64,000 bases of DNA, taken from positions 1,736,001 to 1,800,000 of the forward strand of contig NZ_WTVH02000010.1 of NCBI RefSeq assembly GCF_012910785.2. Direction: 5' to 3'. The stretch is from Aromatoleum buckelii. Its GTDB lineage: Bacteria > Pseudomonadota > Gammaproteobacteria > Burkholderiales > Rhodocyclaceae. A program made the position numbers and the translations under genes. Shown here piece by piece: positions 50,194 to 59,822 of the stretch (its first letter is position 1; every line of letters begins with the position of its first letter). Below the pieces are notes generated by a model, which did no database searches, had not been told where the DNA came from, and worked only from the letters and a program-made list of their open reading frames with translations.

Positions 50194-51612
50194 TCAATCA
50201 ATGCCGTACTCGCCCCAGCGAGACTTGACCTTGGCGAGCATTGCTTCATCGAAGCGCGCCTCGACCGGCTTTTCTTTCCACTCGTAGGGAATACAGGCAT
50301 CCATCAGGATGCGCGAGGTGGTGAGCTTGTCGGACCGGGGATCGAGCGCCGGGTCGAGCACCGTCGAACGGCCCCGTTTGATTAGTTCAGTGCCACGCAT
50401 CGGGTCGTAGCGGCACGACAGTGCCCAGAACACGCGCTGCAGGTCGTCGGCCATGATGTCCTCGTCCACCGTGATGACGCCCTTGATACCGTAGGAGCCG
50501 GTATTGCTCGCGATCACTGCGTCGGCGATCTGGCGCGAGTGCCCCGCATAGGCTTGCTTGACCGACACCACGGCCCAGAAGCGGCCCGCCGATTCCGGCG
50601 GCACGCATACCGACTGGATGCCGGGGATGCGCATCTGCTCAAGCTCGGACCACAGCGTTGCGGTGCGAGTGAAGGCGAGCAGCATATGCACGTCGGTCAC
50701 CGGGCGGCCCTGGCCGGTTGCCCACAGAATCGGATTGTTGCGATGCAGGATCTGCTGCACTTCCAGCACCGGCTTCGGGATCTGCTTGTGCAACTCGTCG
50801 GAGTAGTACCCGGTGTATTCGGCGAACGGGCCTTCCGGCAGGAAGGCGTTCGGGTCGATCTCGCCTTCGAGGACGATCTCGGCGCCCGCCGGCACCGGCA
50901 GGCCGGTCAGCGGCGCCATCAAGAACTCGGACTGCTGACCGCGCACCGTGCCGGTGATGTCATAGTCGGACGCGCCCTTGTGCATCAGCGTGCCGGCCAT
51001 GAAGATCAGCGGATCGCAGCCGATGATCGCCGCCGCAGGCATCTTCTTGCCCATCTTGGCGTACTTCTTCATGATCCGTTCACCGCGCTTTCCGGGCAGG
51101 ATCTGCACGCCGCAGCGCTTGTCGTCGAGCATCTGCATGCGGTAGGTGCCGAGGTTAACTTCGCCGGTCTCGGGGTCACGCAGTACCACCGACACCATCG
51201 TGCCGATGTAGCGCCCGCCGTCGAGCGGGAAGAACTTCGGCACCGGGAACATGTTCAGATCGACCTTGTTGCCGGTCAGCACGTTTTCCAGCACGGGGCC
51301 GTCCTTCACTTCCTTCGCCTTGATCAGGCCTTCGGAAGTGATCGTCTTCTTCATCCACTGCTGCGCCGACTGGCACAGCGTCAGGTCGTGCGGCAGGCCC
51401 AGCATGATCGCGAGACGCTTGGTCGTCGCGAAGGCGCCGGTGAATACCGGCGTGTCGTAGCCCTTGACGCTCTCGAACAGCAGTGCCGGGCCCTTTTTCT
51501 CCTCGGCCAACTTGGAGACATGCGAGATCTCCAGATTCCAGTCGACTTCGGTCGTGATGCGCTTCAACTCGTTAGCTTCGGCGCAGGAATTGATGAAATA
51601 TCTGAGGTCCAT
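50194..51612 (-). CDS. ppcB: Phenylphosphate carboxylase UbiD-like subunit (beta by size)
   Basis: 472 residues (about 53 kDa), UbiD family, starting MDLRYFINSCAEANELKRIT. LGTYRMQMLDDKRCGVQI (about 170) and PEGPFAEYTGYYSDELHK (about 275) carry the Arg and Glu residues. In the second block FAEYTG replaces FG(D/E). It shares about a third of its residues with the neighbouring subunit. Gene order ppsB-ppsC-this gene-ppcA-ppcC puts synthase and carboxylase in one operon read from the sigma-54 promoter at 53549. ATG 51612 is chosen by family N-terminus and CGAGGAGCATC upstream. Confidence 0.82.
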   Translation of the reverse strand: MDLRYFINSCAEANELKRITTEVDWNLEISHVSKLAEEKKGPALLFESVKGYDTPVFTGAFATTKRLAIMLGLPHDLTLCQSAQQWMKKTITSEGLIKAKEVKDGPVLENVLTGNKVDLNMFPVPKFFPLDGGRYIGTMVSVVLRDPETGEVNLGTYRMQMLDDKRCGVQILPGKRGERIMKKYAKMGKKMPAAAIIGCDPLIFMAGTLMHKGASDYDITGTVRGQQSEFLMAPLTGLPVPAGAEIVLEGEIDPNAFLPEGPFAEYTGYYSDELHKQIPKPVLEVQQILHRNNPILWATGQGRPVTDVHMLLAFTRTATLWSELEQMRIPGIQSVCVPPESAGRFWAVVSVKQAYAGHSRQIADAVIASNTGSYGIKGVITVDEDIMADDLQRVFWALSCRYDPMRGTELIKRGRSTVLDPALDPRSDKLTTSRILMDACIPYEWKEKPVEARFDEAMLAKVKSRWGEYGID

Positions 51613-51644
51613 CCCGATGCTCCTCGCGGTAGTGATTTTGGTCG

Positions 51645-52331
51645 TCAGTGTTGAGTCGGTGCTTGCGCATGCCCTTCGACGGATTCCAGAACGCGGAATC
51701 CGCCCCCTTCCAGTGCAGCAACCACGGCCGACGCGTCCTGCGCGTGGAAACGCACGATTACCTTCTTTTCCGGGCCTTCTTTGTATTCCGGCGGCTCCGC
51801 GCGGCCGATGGGATAAATCGCCCGAACTTCCGCACCGGCGGCTTCCACGAGTTCGGCGATCTTGCCGATCACCCCGGGATTCAGCTTGATGGGGGCAAGG
51901 GTGACGCCGCTGCGGCGCTCCCATGCGGCAAGGAAGTGGGCCGCGAGTGAGAGGACCTCGTTGGCGGAGACGATTCCGATGACCTGCCCGTTCTCCATCA
52001 CCGGAAATTGCCCGACCTTGAGCTCGCGCCCCTTTTCCAGGCAGTGTTCCATGGTATCGGCTGCATCCACGGTGGCTGGGTTGCGCACCATGAGATCCTT
52101 CACCTTGAGGCGGTTAGCGAAGAATGCGAATTCGCTCGGATTATCGGTCCGCGAGACGAAGTGGGACGCCCGCAGGCAAGCCGAACGGGTAATGAGACCC
52201 CGCAGGCGACCGTCGTCCACAACGGGGAGCGCTTGCGCGTTGTGGTCGGCAAGCAGGCGCTTGGCTTCGGAGAGCAACGTGTCCCCGGTGACCACCACCG
52301 GGTTTTCCTGCATCCAGTTGCGCACTTTCAT
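51645..52331 (-). CDS. ppsC: Phenylphosphate synthase subunit C (CBS-domain protein)
   Basis: 228 residues: two CBS domains (MQENPVVVTGDTLLSEAKRLL, ALPVVDDGRLRGLITR; LMVRNPATVDAADTMEHCL, VIGIVSANEVLSLA) and an ACT-like C-terminal part (APIKLNPGVIGKIAELVEAAGAEV). In Thauera the CBS subunit is not essential but raises the rate of phenol phosphorylation. It follows ppsB by 34 bases, with AGGAGGAAC before ATG. A full-length paralogue lies at 45362. Confidence 0.87.
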   Translation of the reverse strand: MKVRNWMQENPVVVTGDTLLSEAKRLLADHNAQALPVVDDGRLRGLITRSACLRASHFVSRTDNPSEFAFFANRLKVKDLMVRNPATVDAADTMEHCLEKGRELKVGQFPVMENGQVIGIVSANEVLSLAAHFLAAWERRSGVTLAPIKLNPGVIGKIAELVEAAGAEVRAIYPIGRAEPPEYKEGPEKKVIVRFHAQDASAVVAALEGGGFRVLESVEGHAQAPTQH

Positions 52332-52365
52332 TGCCGTTCCTCCTGGTGGTATGCGATCGCGGCTT

Positions 52366-53454
52366 TCATGACATTGTCCTGCCTTCCATCATGCTAGCCA
52401 GAATGAAATCCATTGCCGACTTGTTCGGGGATGCCTCAGTGATCGCCTGGACCTTCTTACTGCTCCACACCGTCTCAGGCCGCGCCTGGAGAATGAAGAC
52501 GTTGCCACCCGGAGGCATGTCCTTGTCGATTGCCCATTCGATGTCCATCGGCCGGCCATAATGCTTCTCGATGAGCTTGCCCATCTGCGAGAGGTCAGCC
52601 ACTTCCTTGTCTGTCACGCATTGAACGTTCTGACGTTCTGGCGGGACTTCGTAACGTTGGGAGGTCTGGGTAATAGGGTCGACCGTGTAGCAGATCTCCT
52701 TGGTGGAGATGGTCCGCTTCAGGATCTCCAGGGCGACCTTGTTGACCAGGAACTGATCCGGGGTCACCTCGCCCGAAACGACCGACTCACCGAAGCCGAA
52801 GCTCGCATCGATCATGATCACAGAGCGGTCGCCGTTTGTAGGATTCAGGGTGAACATGACTCCCGCCGTGAAAGCGTTCGCCATCTTCTGCACGCCCATG
52901 CTGATGGCCACCTTGTCGTGATCAAACCCCATCTTCACGCGATAGGCGATGGCCCTGGCCGTAAAGAGGCTGGAGATGCACTTGCGCACATGGGTAAGCA
53001 AACTATCCACGCCACGGATCCAGAGATACGTGTCCTGCTGCCCCGCGAAGCTCGCCCCGGGCAGGTCCTCGGCAGTAGCACTGGAGCGCACCGCCACCGG
53101 CACCGCGGGTACACAGCACTGCACTGACAGGCGCCTGTAGTACTCGGCAATGGCGTCTTCCAATTGGACTGAAAACGGCGTGTTCTCGATCAGCTCGCGA
53201 ATGCGCTTGCTCGCAGTCTCCAGGGCTTCCAAGTCCCTCTCGTCCAAGCCTTCCAGCAACGAATGCACGGAGCGGGTAATCCCCCCTTCCTGCATGAACT
53301 GTCGGTAGCCCGAAGTCGTAATTGCGAAGCCTGGCGGCACCCGCAGACCGGCATTAATCAACTCGCCCAGCGACGAGCACTTGCCACCCACCTCTTCGAC
53401 CGAATCCTTGTTGCACTCCTGAAACCAGCACACCAGGGGTTTTCGACTTGTCAT
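52366..53454 (-). CDS. ppsB: Phenylphosphate synthase subunit B (ATP-binding, PEP-synthase-like)
   Basis: 362 residues corresponding to the N-terminal ATP-grasp half of PEP synthase: VGGKCSSLGELINAGLRVPPGFAI (about 23-46, in two motifs), PVAVRSSATAEDLPGASFAGQQDTYL (about 123-148), GVMFTLNPTNGDRS (about 215) and DIEWAIDKD ... FILQARPETVW near the end. It moves phosphate from ATP to the histidine of PpsA. The start ATG 53454 follows GAGGAGAG. The window has only one intact copy; a 50-base relic of its beginning lies at 35974. Confidence 0.9.
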   Translation of the reverse strand: MTSRKPLVCWFQECNKDSVEEVGGKCSSLGELINAGLRVPPGFAITTSGYRQFMQEGGITRSVHSLLEGLDERDLEALETASKRIRELIENTPFSVQLEDAIAEYYRRLSVQCCVPAVPVAVRSSATAEDLPGASFAGQQDTYLWIRGVDSLLTHVRKCISSLFTARAIAYRVKMGFDHDKVAISMGVQKMANAFTAGVMFTLNPTNGDRSVIMIDASFGFGESVVSGEVTPDQFLVNKVALEILKRTISTKEICYTVDPITQTSQRYEVPPERQNVQCVTDKEVADLSQMGKLIEKHYGRPMDIEWAIDKDMPPGGNVFILQARPETVWSSKKVQAITEASPNKSAMDFILASMMEGRTMS

Positions 53455-53548
53455 GTGTCTCTCCTCTCGCCGCTCAGTACGGGCGGCCTTGCCTTGTGGT
53501 TTCACCGATCTTCCCGGCGCAATTACCGGGCACGACAACAAGGGGAAT

Positions 53549-53565
53549 AGCGAGAGGCGTGCCAG
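53549..53565 (-). promoter_or_regulatory. Sigma-54 promoter of the ppsBC-ppc operon
   Basis: The minus strand reads TGGCACGCCTCTCGCTA with GG and GC ten bases apart. It lies about 95 bases upstream of ppsB. Identical to the copy at 35864. Confidence 0.8.
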
Positions 53566-53685
53566 AGACTTTCGAAAGCACGCAAAACAAGCAATAACGC
53601 ATGCAAGCCATTGAATGATTGAAACAAAATACATCCACACCGTCTTCTATATCCACTGGAGCAAGTAACGTCCGAAGCATGAAAA

Positions 53686-53703
53686 CTAGATCATTTGATT
53701 CAC
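53686..53703 (-). promoter_or_regulatory. Upstream activator site of the ppsB promoter
   Basis: On the minus strand GTGAATCAAATGATCTAG, about 125-140 bases upstream of the -24 box. It shares GTGAATCAA with the sites at 27284, 28429 and 35726 and is identical to the last. Confidence 0.6.
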
Positions 53704-53745
53704 TCGCCCGCGGTGCAGCCGGAAGTGATGCATTTGCTCTGTGAA

Positions 53746-54059
53746 GCTGCAGTTGACCCTCTCGGGGTAGCCTGACGAAAGCGCGCCCCCTTGGTAAACT
53801 CGCCGAGTGGGAATGCAGGGCTACCGCAGCTACCCATTCCGTATTCCACGATTGTCAGTGACGCGGGCTATGGAAGCCGTTTCCCCGCTGAAAAGCTGCC
53901 GCAGGCTGCGCAAGTTTTGTGCAAACCGGTATTGCCTTGGGTAGGCGGCAGAACAGCAATTCATGCCATGTGTGTAGCTGCGACAGCCCTGAGTGGGAAT
54001 GCGGCGGGTGAAAAGAGGAAGTCAGCATTACCTGCCGGTTGAGGCAGCCTGACCGCCAA
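53746..54059. other. Intergenic stretch without recognisable gene
   Basis: About 310 bases of debris-like sequence between the ppsB upstream region and the IS3 remnant. Open frames are short and unlike any family I know. Confidence 0.4.
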
Positions 54060-54235
54060 GCCTAGCGATTCGACCAGTAATGGAACTCAACCCAGGCGGG
54101 GTGGACAGTCTGCTGATGTTGAGCAAACACGGCCGGCACCAGGTAGCGACGGCGCGAGTGATGCCGTTGGGGGTCGTCGAAGATTGCGACGTTTTCGCGA
54201 ATCGCCGCCTGCGCGTGCGTACGCGTTGCATATGG
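54060..54235 (-). pseudogene. IS3-family transposase C-terminal remnant
   Basis: The minus strand reads YATRTHAQAAIRENVAIFDD, then PQRHHSRRRYLVPAVFAQHQ. This is a damaged form of the IS3 OrfB ending (Y-TR--A--AIF-YIE-FYN--R-HS-LGYL-P--F). Deletions and frame damage make it inactive. Confidence 0.5.
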
Positions 54236-54352
54236 CTGTAATGCGCGACTTGCCGAGCCAGCGCCTAGGTGTTCAAGTAGCGCTGCGGTGAGTTGCGCAG
54301 AAATCGTCGCATTGAGGGAAACGCCGAGGCACGGTCAGGGCGTGCCACGGGA

Positions 54353-54494
54353 AGCGGTGTAAGAACTTAAGGGGATGATGGTTCGCCGTGGCGGCCCTGC
54401 AGGCCGCCGCGGCGGGCGCGACCGGTGCGTCATCGGAGAACTTCGGTAAGGCGGGAGTTGCGACACTTCGACCTGATGGTCATGGGGGACACTC
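54353..54494 (-). repeat. Inverted-repeat copy B
   Basis: Reverse-complement copy of 40720-40857. The hairpin (about 54385-54415) is less perfect here. The two copies bracket the korAB-ppc-pps segment and could support inversion of that 13.6-kb segment by homologous recombination. Confidence 0.75.
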
Positions 54495-54571
54495 CTTCCG
54501 ATTCGAGTGGTGGACGACACTGCCACTCCGGCACTTGATGCCGTTGTCGATGGGAGCGTCGATCCCATTGC

Positions 54572-55068
<497 letters not shown>

Positions 55069-55839
55069 TTAGCGGTTCTTCCAGCGCGGAGGCCGCTTTT
55101 CCTGAAAGGCGAGCAAACCTTCGAGCGCATCATCGCTATTGATGAGGTCTTGCCCACATACCTTTTCAAGTTCGTCGAGGCGTTCCATCACACGCCGGGT
55201 CATAGCCCCGCGCGCCGCCTTGACGGCGAAACGAAGTGCGTTGGTGCTGTGCGTGGCCAGGTGTTCATCGAAATAGGCGAGCGCGGCGGCCACTGGGTCT
55301 TCTGCCACGCTGTTGACAAGGCCGAGCCGCATCGCCTCTGGCGCTGAAACGCTGCGCCCGGAGAACAGCAAGTCGTCGGCAGCACCCTGGCCGATGCGCT
55401 CGGGGAGAAGACAACTGGCGGCAGGTGCAAAGAAACCCAACTTGATTTCGGGCTGACCGAATCTTGCATCCTCTGCCGCGAAGATCAGACTGCCCGCAAG
55501 GGCGACCTCCATTCCCCCACCCAGACACTGGCCGCGCACCGCGACCAGTATCGGGCGCGGGAAATCGAGCATTCGCTTGATTAGGCCGTGAAGTACCGCC
55601 AGCATTCCTGTCATTTGATCGGGGAAATGCTCCTCGATGCTCGCGCCGAAGCTGAAGTGCGGTCCAGCATGCTCGAGCAGCACCGCCGACAGATTGCGGT
55701 CCTCGGCATGCGCGTCGAGCCCCTGACTGAGCGCTGCGATCATTTGAGCATCGACAATATTGGCTTTAGGACGGTTGAGCCGAAGCCGCAGCAGCTTCGC
55801 GCCGCGGTCGAGCCGGACTTCAAGCGGTGTGTCGGTCAT
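55069..55839 (-). CDS. dch: Cyclohexa-1,5-diene-1-carbonyl-CoA hydratase
   Basis: 256 residues, crotonase family. FSFGASIEEHFPDQM (about 62-76) and GQCLGGGMEVALAGSLIFAA (about 103-122) are the oxyanion-hole segments. FGASIEEH-P and the GFFAPAASCLLPERIG stretch are typical of Dch rather than ordinary enoyl-CoA hydratase. It adds water to the dienoyl-CoA made by benzoyl-CoA reductase, giving 6-hydroxycyclohex-1-ene-1-carbonyl-CoA. It follows oah with a 13-base gap. Confidence 0.88.
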   Translation of the reverse strand: MTDTPLEVRLDRGAKLLRLRLNRPKANIVDAQMIAALSQGLDAHAEDRNLSAVLLEHAGPHFSFGASIEEHFPDQMTGMLAVLHGLIKRMLDFPRPILVAVRGQCLGGGMEVALAGSLIFAAEDARFGQPEIKLGFFAPAASCLLPERIGQGAADDLLFSGRSVSAPEAMRLGLVNSVAEDPVAAALAYFDEHLATHSTNALRFAVKAARGAMTRRVMERLDELEKVCGQDLINSDDALEGLLAFQEKRPPRWKNR

Positions 55840-55852
55840 CTCTGGGGTCTCC

Positions 55853-57013
55853 TCAGTTTCTAGCGTGGGGCATCAAGTTGTCGATCAGATCAGGCGTCCA
55901 CGGGGCGCCCTTGGCAAGGGCCTGCCGCAGAGCCACGAAATCGATTTCGCGCCCCGCTTCCTTGCTACCTTCGGCAAAAGCGCGAAAACCGGCGCAGGCT
56001 TCGGTCATCATGTTCAAAGCAAGCCAGGCGCGGTTGTCTTCCTTGTTGCGGTTCCAGGCCTCGATCTTGGGTTTGCGCAGGGCTTCGAGGCTCTTGGTCA
56101 GGCTATCCGGGAACATGGTTACGAACTTGGCGCACAGTTCTTCGACCTTGGCATCGAGCAGGCTCAGGTCGACCTCGCCGCGAGCGAGAAGCGCCTTTCC
56201 CTGCAGGAGCGTTTCGCCAGTCTTGGGCTCGCCCAGAACCAGTTCGCCGAACTCGTCGACGCAACGGTCGGTGACCACCAACGGATTGGGTACGAACTTG
56301 CCGTCCACCTTGAGGGCCGGCACCACGGCAGTGATCATGCCGAGGCGGCGCGCCTTGTGGGCCGAGAGGGACTCGCATAGCGTGCCTACCGCGAGTGCGG
56401 CTTCCGCACCGATCATCACCGGCAGGAAGTCCGTCGCCCCGCCGATCATCGCTCCCCCGTGCTTCGGACCGGCGAGCCCGAACAAGGCCAAGTCCTGGGC
56501 GATGGTGAAGTCGCAGGCCAATCCCAGTTCCTGAGCGCCGCCGGTGCGCATGCCGTTCACCCGGCAAATCACAGGTTTCTCGCACACCATGACCGCCGAC
56601 ACCGTATCATTGAACAGGCGCATGAATTGGCGGAATTCCTGCGGGTTGCGGGCGTAGTAGCGGGCAAAATCCGTCGCGTTGCCGCCGGTGCAGAACGCTT
56701 TGCTGCCGGCGCCTGTCAGGACGACGCTGACGACATCCCGAGCGTTGCTAGCTGTCTTCAGCGCCCACTGGATGCCCTTGAGCATGTCGACGCTGTAGGA
56801 GTTGAACTGCGCCTGATTGTCGATGGTGATCCAGGCGTGGTAGATACCGGGGGCCAGGTCGCCGCGCGGCGTTCTCGCGGGGCGCTTTTCATAGACGACG
56901 CCCGGCACTACGACGTCGGGAGCCACGCCGTGATCGGTCAACTGCCTGGGTGCCGTGTGGCGCGCAATCTGGTCAGTAACGCTTCTCATGGTCGATTCTC
57001 GAATAGCATTCAT
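55853..57013 (-). CDS. oah: 6-Oxocyclohex-1-ene-1-carbonyl-CoA hydrolase
   Basis: 386 residues (378 if the in-frame ATG at 56989 is used, closer to the usual length). VVYEKRPARTPRGDLAPG, FCTGGNATDFARYYA, KPVICRVNGMRTGGAQELGLACD (in conserved blocks) and GGATDFLPVMIGAE are characteristic. It hydrates and cleaves the ring to 3-hydroxypimelyl-CoA. It starts directly at the had stop. A diverged paralogue is at 4668. Confidence 0.92.
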   Translation of the reverse strand: MNAIRESTMRSVTDQIARHTAPRQLTDHGVAPDVVVPGVVYEKRPARTPRGDLAPGIYHAWITIDNQAQFNSYSVDMLKGIQWALKTASNARDVVSVVLTGAGSKAFCTGGNATDFARYYARNPQEFRQFMRLFNDTVSAVMVCEKPVICRVNGMRTGGAQELGLACDFTIAQDLALFGLAGPKHGGAMIGGATDFLPVMIGAEAALAVGTLCESLSAHKARRLGMITAVVPALKVDGKFVPNPLVVTDRCVDEFGELVLGEPKTGETLLQGKALLARGEVDLSLLDAKVEELCAKFVTMFPDSLTKSLEALRKPKIEAWNRNKEDNRAWLALNMMTEACAGFRAFAEGSKEAGREIDFVALRQALAKGAPWTPDLIDNLMPHARN

Positions 57014-58081
57014 CTAGGGAACCAGCACTGCCCGGCGCACCAAGCGGCGGTCGTGTGCCGCCTGGAAGACCTCGTTGATCTGGTCCAGGGGCAACTCTTC
57101 CACGAACGGCGCGATCTTCACCTTACCCTCCAGCACAAGGTCGAGGGCAGGCACGTAGTTCTTGAGCAGGCATCCCCAGTTGCCGAGCGCGCGGGCGTGC
57201 AGTGCCATGAAATTGGAAAGCCGCACTTCGACCTTGTCCAAGGTGAAGCCAACCACGCAGAGGGTGCCGCCGCGCACCAGCAGGCTGAAGGCGCTTTCCT
57301 GGCCGACGCGGGTGCCCGAGCACTCGAAGATGGTCCATTCGATGGGGCGCAATCCGCGCTCCCGCGCAAACGCCGCGATGCGCTTCTTCTGTTCGCGGCT
57401 GTCCACTTCCCGCGCGTTCAGGGTTAGGGCGGCACCGTAATCGGCAATCATTTTCAGCTTGGCCGGATCGACATCGATCGCGACGACTGTCGCACCCATC
57501 GCGCGGGCAATCTGCACACAATAACCCCCTACCCCACCGACGCCGTTGACGATCGCAATGTCGCCCGGCCCCAGGCCAGATTGCAGCACTGCCTGGTACG
57601 GCGTAGTCACGGCATCCGCGACCACGGCCACCGATGCCAGCGACAGCCCGACATCGCGCAATCGCGACTCGTCGACCGCCACGAGACCTCGAGCTGGCAC
57701 CCGGATATGCGTGGCGAAGCCTCCATCGATATCGTTGCCAGGCATCCTTTCGTTGCTACAGAGAGTGCCCTTGCCACGTTTGCAAGGATCGCACTCGCCG
57801 CATTGAAACATCGCCGGCACGATGACCGCGCGACGCATCCACTCGCCGGCGCCCTTGCCGGCCGCCACCACATGGCCGCTGATTTCATGGCCAAGAGTCA
57901 ACGGCAGCGGATGATTTGTGCGTACCCCGTCGTAGTAGAAACCGAGATCGGTGTGACAGACGCCGCAGCCCGCCACTTCGACAACGACCTCGCCCGGTCC
58001 TGGAGCGCCCGGATCGAACATTTCCCTTTCCATAGGCTGGCCGACCGCCTTCATCACCCAGCGATATGCTTGAATCGACAT
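57014..58081 (-). CDS. had: 6-Hydroxycyclohex-1-ene-1-carbonyl-CoA dehydrogenase
   Basis: 355 residues: [20 protein letters not shown] (about 37-56), [12 protein letters not shown], the four-Cys zinc loop [15 protein letters not shown] (about 91-105) and [13 protein letters not shown] (about 175). It oxidises the ring alcohol with NAD+. First of had-oah-dch. TGGAGG precedes ATG 58081. Compared with the two copies at 992 and 5825 it is clearly the canonical form and shares perhaps half the residues with them. Confidence 0.92.
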   Translation of the reverse strand: MSIQAYRWVMKAVGQPMEREMFDPGAPGPGEVVVEVAGCGVCHTDLGFYYDGVRTNHPLPLTLGHEISGHVVAAGKGAGEWMRRAVIVPAMFQCGECDPCKRGKGTLCSNERMPGNDIDGGFATHIRVPARGLVAVDESRLRDVGLSLASVAVVADAVTTPYQAVLQSGLGPGDIAIVNGVGGVGGYCVQIARAMGATVVAIDVDPAKLKMIADYGAALTLNAREVDSREQKKRIAAFARERGLRPIEWTIFECSGTRVGQESAFSLLVRGGTLCVVGFTLDKVEVRLSNFMALHARALGNWGCLLKNYVPALDLVLEGKVKIAPFVEELPLDQINEVFQAAHDRRLVRRAVLVP

Positions 58082-58165
58082 GAAAGACCTCCAGAGATAC
58101 TAGTTGTATAGGATGTTAACTGCCCAAAAAAACACAGCCCGCTTCCCCTGCCGGGCACGCCGCGA

Positions 58166-59035
58166 TTACTTGGCTTTGTCGTCCCCGTAGATGTAGAAAC
58201 CCTTCCCGGACTTCTTCCCCCACTCGCCACGCTCGTACATGTCCTTCAGAAGGCGGTTAGGTTTGGCCGATTCGACGCTGGTCTCTTCATATTCATCCAC
58301 ACGTGCAAGATACGACACGTCGATTCCAGTCGTATCGAGCAGGCGCAGGGGCCCCATCGGGTGCCCAAGCCCCTTGGTCACGGCAAGATCGATGTCCTCG
58401 GCCGAGGCGTAACCCTCCTCGTAGAGGCTAACCGCCTCACGTGTCAGCGCCCGGAAGATGCGGTTGACGATGAATCCCGGGATTTCCTTGCGCAGCACCA
58501 CCGGGGTTTTGCCGATGCTGCGGCAAAACGCTTGCACCTCTTCAATGATCTCTGCCGGCACGGCGGGATGCACTACGACCTCCACCAGTTCCATCACGAG
58601 TGCCGGGTTGAAGAAATGTATGTTTAGCACTCGCTGCGGTCGCGCAGTGACTTCGGCCAAGCGTGAGCCCCGGATATTCGAGCTGTTGGTGCCGAAAATC
58701 GTCTGCGGCGGACAAAGTCGATCGAGTGTGCGGAACAGTTCAGCCTTCGGTTCGAATTTTTCGACGATGGCTTCAATGATCAGATCAGCATCGGCGGCAG
58801 CGGCCAAGTCCGGCGCCAACTCGATATTGCCGAGCGCCGTAGCCCTCTGCTCGCTGCTGATGCGCCCCTTGGCGACGCGCTTGTCCAAATGCTCTCGAAC
58901 GAAGTCCGCCGCCTGCTCCAGACCTTCCTTGCGGCTGTCGTTGAGTACCGTTTTCAGGCCGTTGAGTGCGCACTGGAGCGCGATCTGCCGCCCCATGGCC
59001 CCTGCCCCGATGACCGCGATCTTTTCCATGACCAT
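58166..59035 (-). CDS. 3-Hydroxyacyl-CoA dehydrogenase
   Basis: 289 residues of the HBD family: GAGAMGRQIALQCALNG (about 9-25), NTNSSNI-like GTNSSNIRGSRLAE (about 114), HFFNPALVMELVEVV (about 137), KEIPGFIVNRIFRALTREAV (about 180) and the final GKKSGKGFYIYG. It oxidises 3-hydroxypimelyl-CoA (inference from the setting) to 3-oxopimelyl-CoA. ATG 59035 or 59029. A dead relative is at 20925. Confidence 0.9.
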   Translation of the reverse strand: MVMEKIAVIGAGAMGRQIALQCALNGLKTVLNDSRKEGLEQAADFVREHLDKRVAKGRISSEQRATALGNIELAPDLAAAADADLIIEAIVEKFEPKAELFRTLDRLCPPQTIFGTNSSNIRGSRLAEVTARPQRVLNIHFFNPALVMELVEVVVHPAVPAEIIEEVQAFCRSIGKTPVVLRKEIPGFIVNRIFRALTREAVSLYEEGYASAEDIDLAVTKGLGHPMGPLRLLDTTGIDVSYLARVDEYEETSVESAKPNRLLKDMYERGEWGKKSGKGFYIYGDDKAK

Positions 59036-59041
59036 ATTCTC

Positions 59042-59812
59042 TCAAGAGTGCGCCGGCTTACGCCCGGCAAATTGGGAGACGCCTTCCTTGCGTTCCTTCG
59101 CTGCGTAGCAACCATTGGATATGTCGATATCGAACGATTCGGAATGCTCCATATCGAGCGCATGATCCATGCAGCGCTTGGCACCCCGGACGGCCACTTG
59201 GACGTTACCCCGGATGCGTTGCGCCATTTCCAGCGCCTGCGGCATCAGTTCCTCGCCGGAGACGATACGGTTAATCACCCCCATTCGCTCCGCCGCGACC
59301 GCGTCGAAGGTGGATGCACCCAGAATAAATTCCTTGGCTCGTGCAGCGCCGATTAACTTGGGCAGCTTGCGGCACCCCCCCGCCGCCGGGATCAAACCCC
59401 ATTTCACCTCAGGCAGGCCGAAGGTCGAGCGCGGCGTGGCGAATATTAGGTCGCAGGCCAGTGCGATTTCGAAGCCCCCGGCCAAGCAATGGCCGTCGAC
59501 TGCGGCGATGGACGGTTTGCGCCTGGCCTCAAGCTCGCTGTACATCGGAAACATCTCTTCAAGGCGCAAGACGGCGGCATCCTCGTCGCTCAGGGTCTGG
59601 CGCTCCTTGAGGTCGATGCCGACACAAAAAGCCTTGCCGCCCGAGCCAGCGACGATGACCACATCGACTGCCTCGTCGCTCTCCACGTCCCGAATCGCAA
59701 CGCGCAGCTTGCGCACCATCGCGCGATTGATGGCGTTCATGGCCTCAGGGCGATTGAGCGTCAGGATCGCGATTCCGTCGCTCCGCTTTTCCAGCACGAT
59801 TTCGTTTGCCAT
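59042..59812 (-). CDS. Enoyl-CoA hydratase
   Basis: 256 residues. FCVGIDLKERQTL (about 61), GHCLAGGFEIALACDLIFA (about 106-124), and the acid residue in FGLPEVKWGLIPAAGG (about 130-145). It probably handles unsaturated pimelyl/glutaconyl/crotonyl-CoA intermediates of lower benzoate metabolism. It begins 10 bases after the thiolase stop and ends 7 bases before the HBD start. Confidence 0.88.
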   Translation of the reverse strand: MANEIVLEKRSDGIAILTLNRPEAMNAINRAMVRKLRVAIRDVESDEAVDVVIVAGSGGKAFCVGIDLKERQTLSDEDAAVLRLEEMFPMYSELEARRKPSIAAVDGHCLAGGFEIALACDLIFATPRSTFGLPEVKWGLIPAAGGCRKLPKLIGAARAKEFILGASTFDAVAAERMGVINRIVSGEELMPQALEMAQRIRGNVQVAVRGAKRCMDHALDMEHSESFDIDISNGCYAAKERKEGVSQFAGRKPAHS

Positions 59813-59822
59813 GGCCGTCCCA

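Larger units (their letters stand above)
53405..53745 (-). repeat. Parent copy of the ppsB promoter repeat
   Basis: The counterpart of 35681-36023 in opposite orientation. This copy is intact, with a true ATG and a complete ppsB behind it, and so is the likely source of the other. Confidence 0.8.

Noticed and set aside
53791-54042. 83-codon + frame between ppsB and the IS3 remnant
   Set aside because: No ribosome site, no similarity, and it lies in debris-like sequence.
58096-58118. ATAC-N5-GTAT with TAGTAT upstream of had as a fifth regulon operator
   Set aside because: Spacing between half-sites is 5 instead of 10, the ACCG core is missing and the -35-like TTAACA is only 11 bases away.
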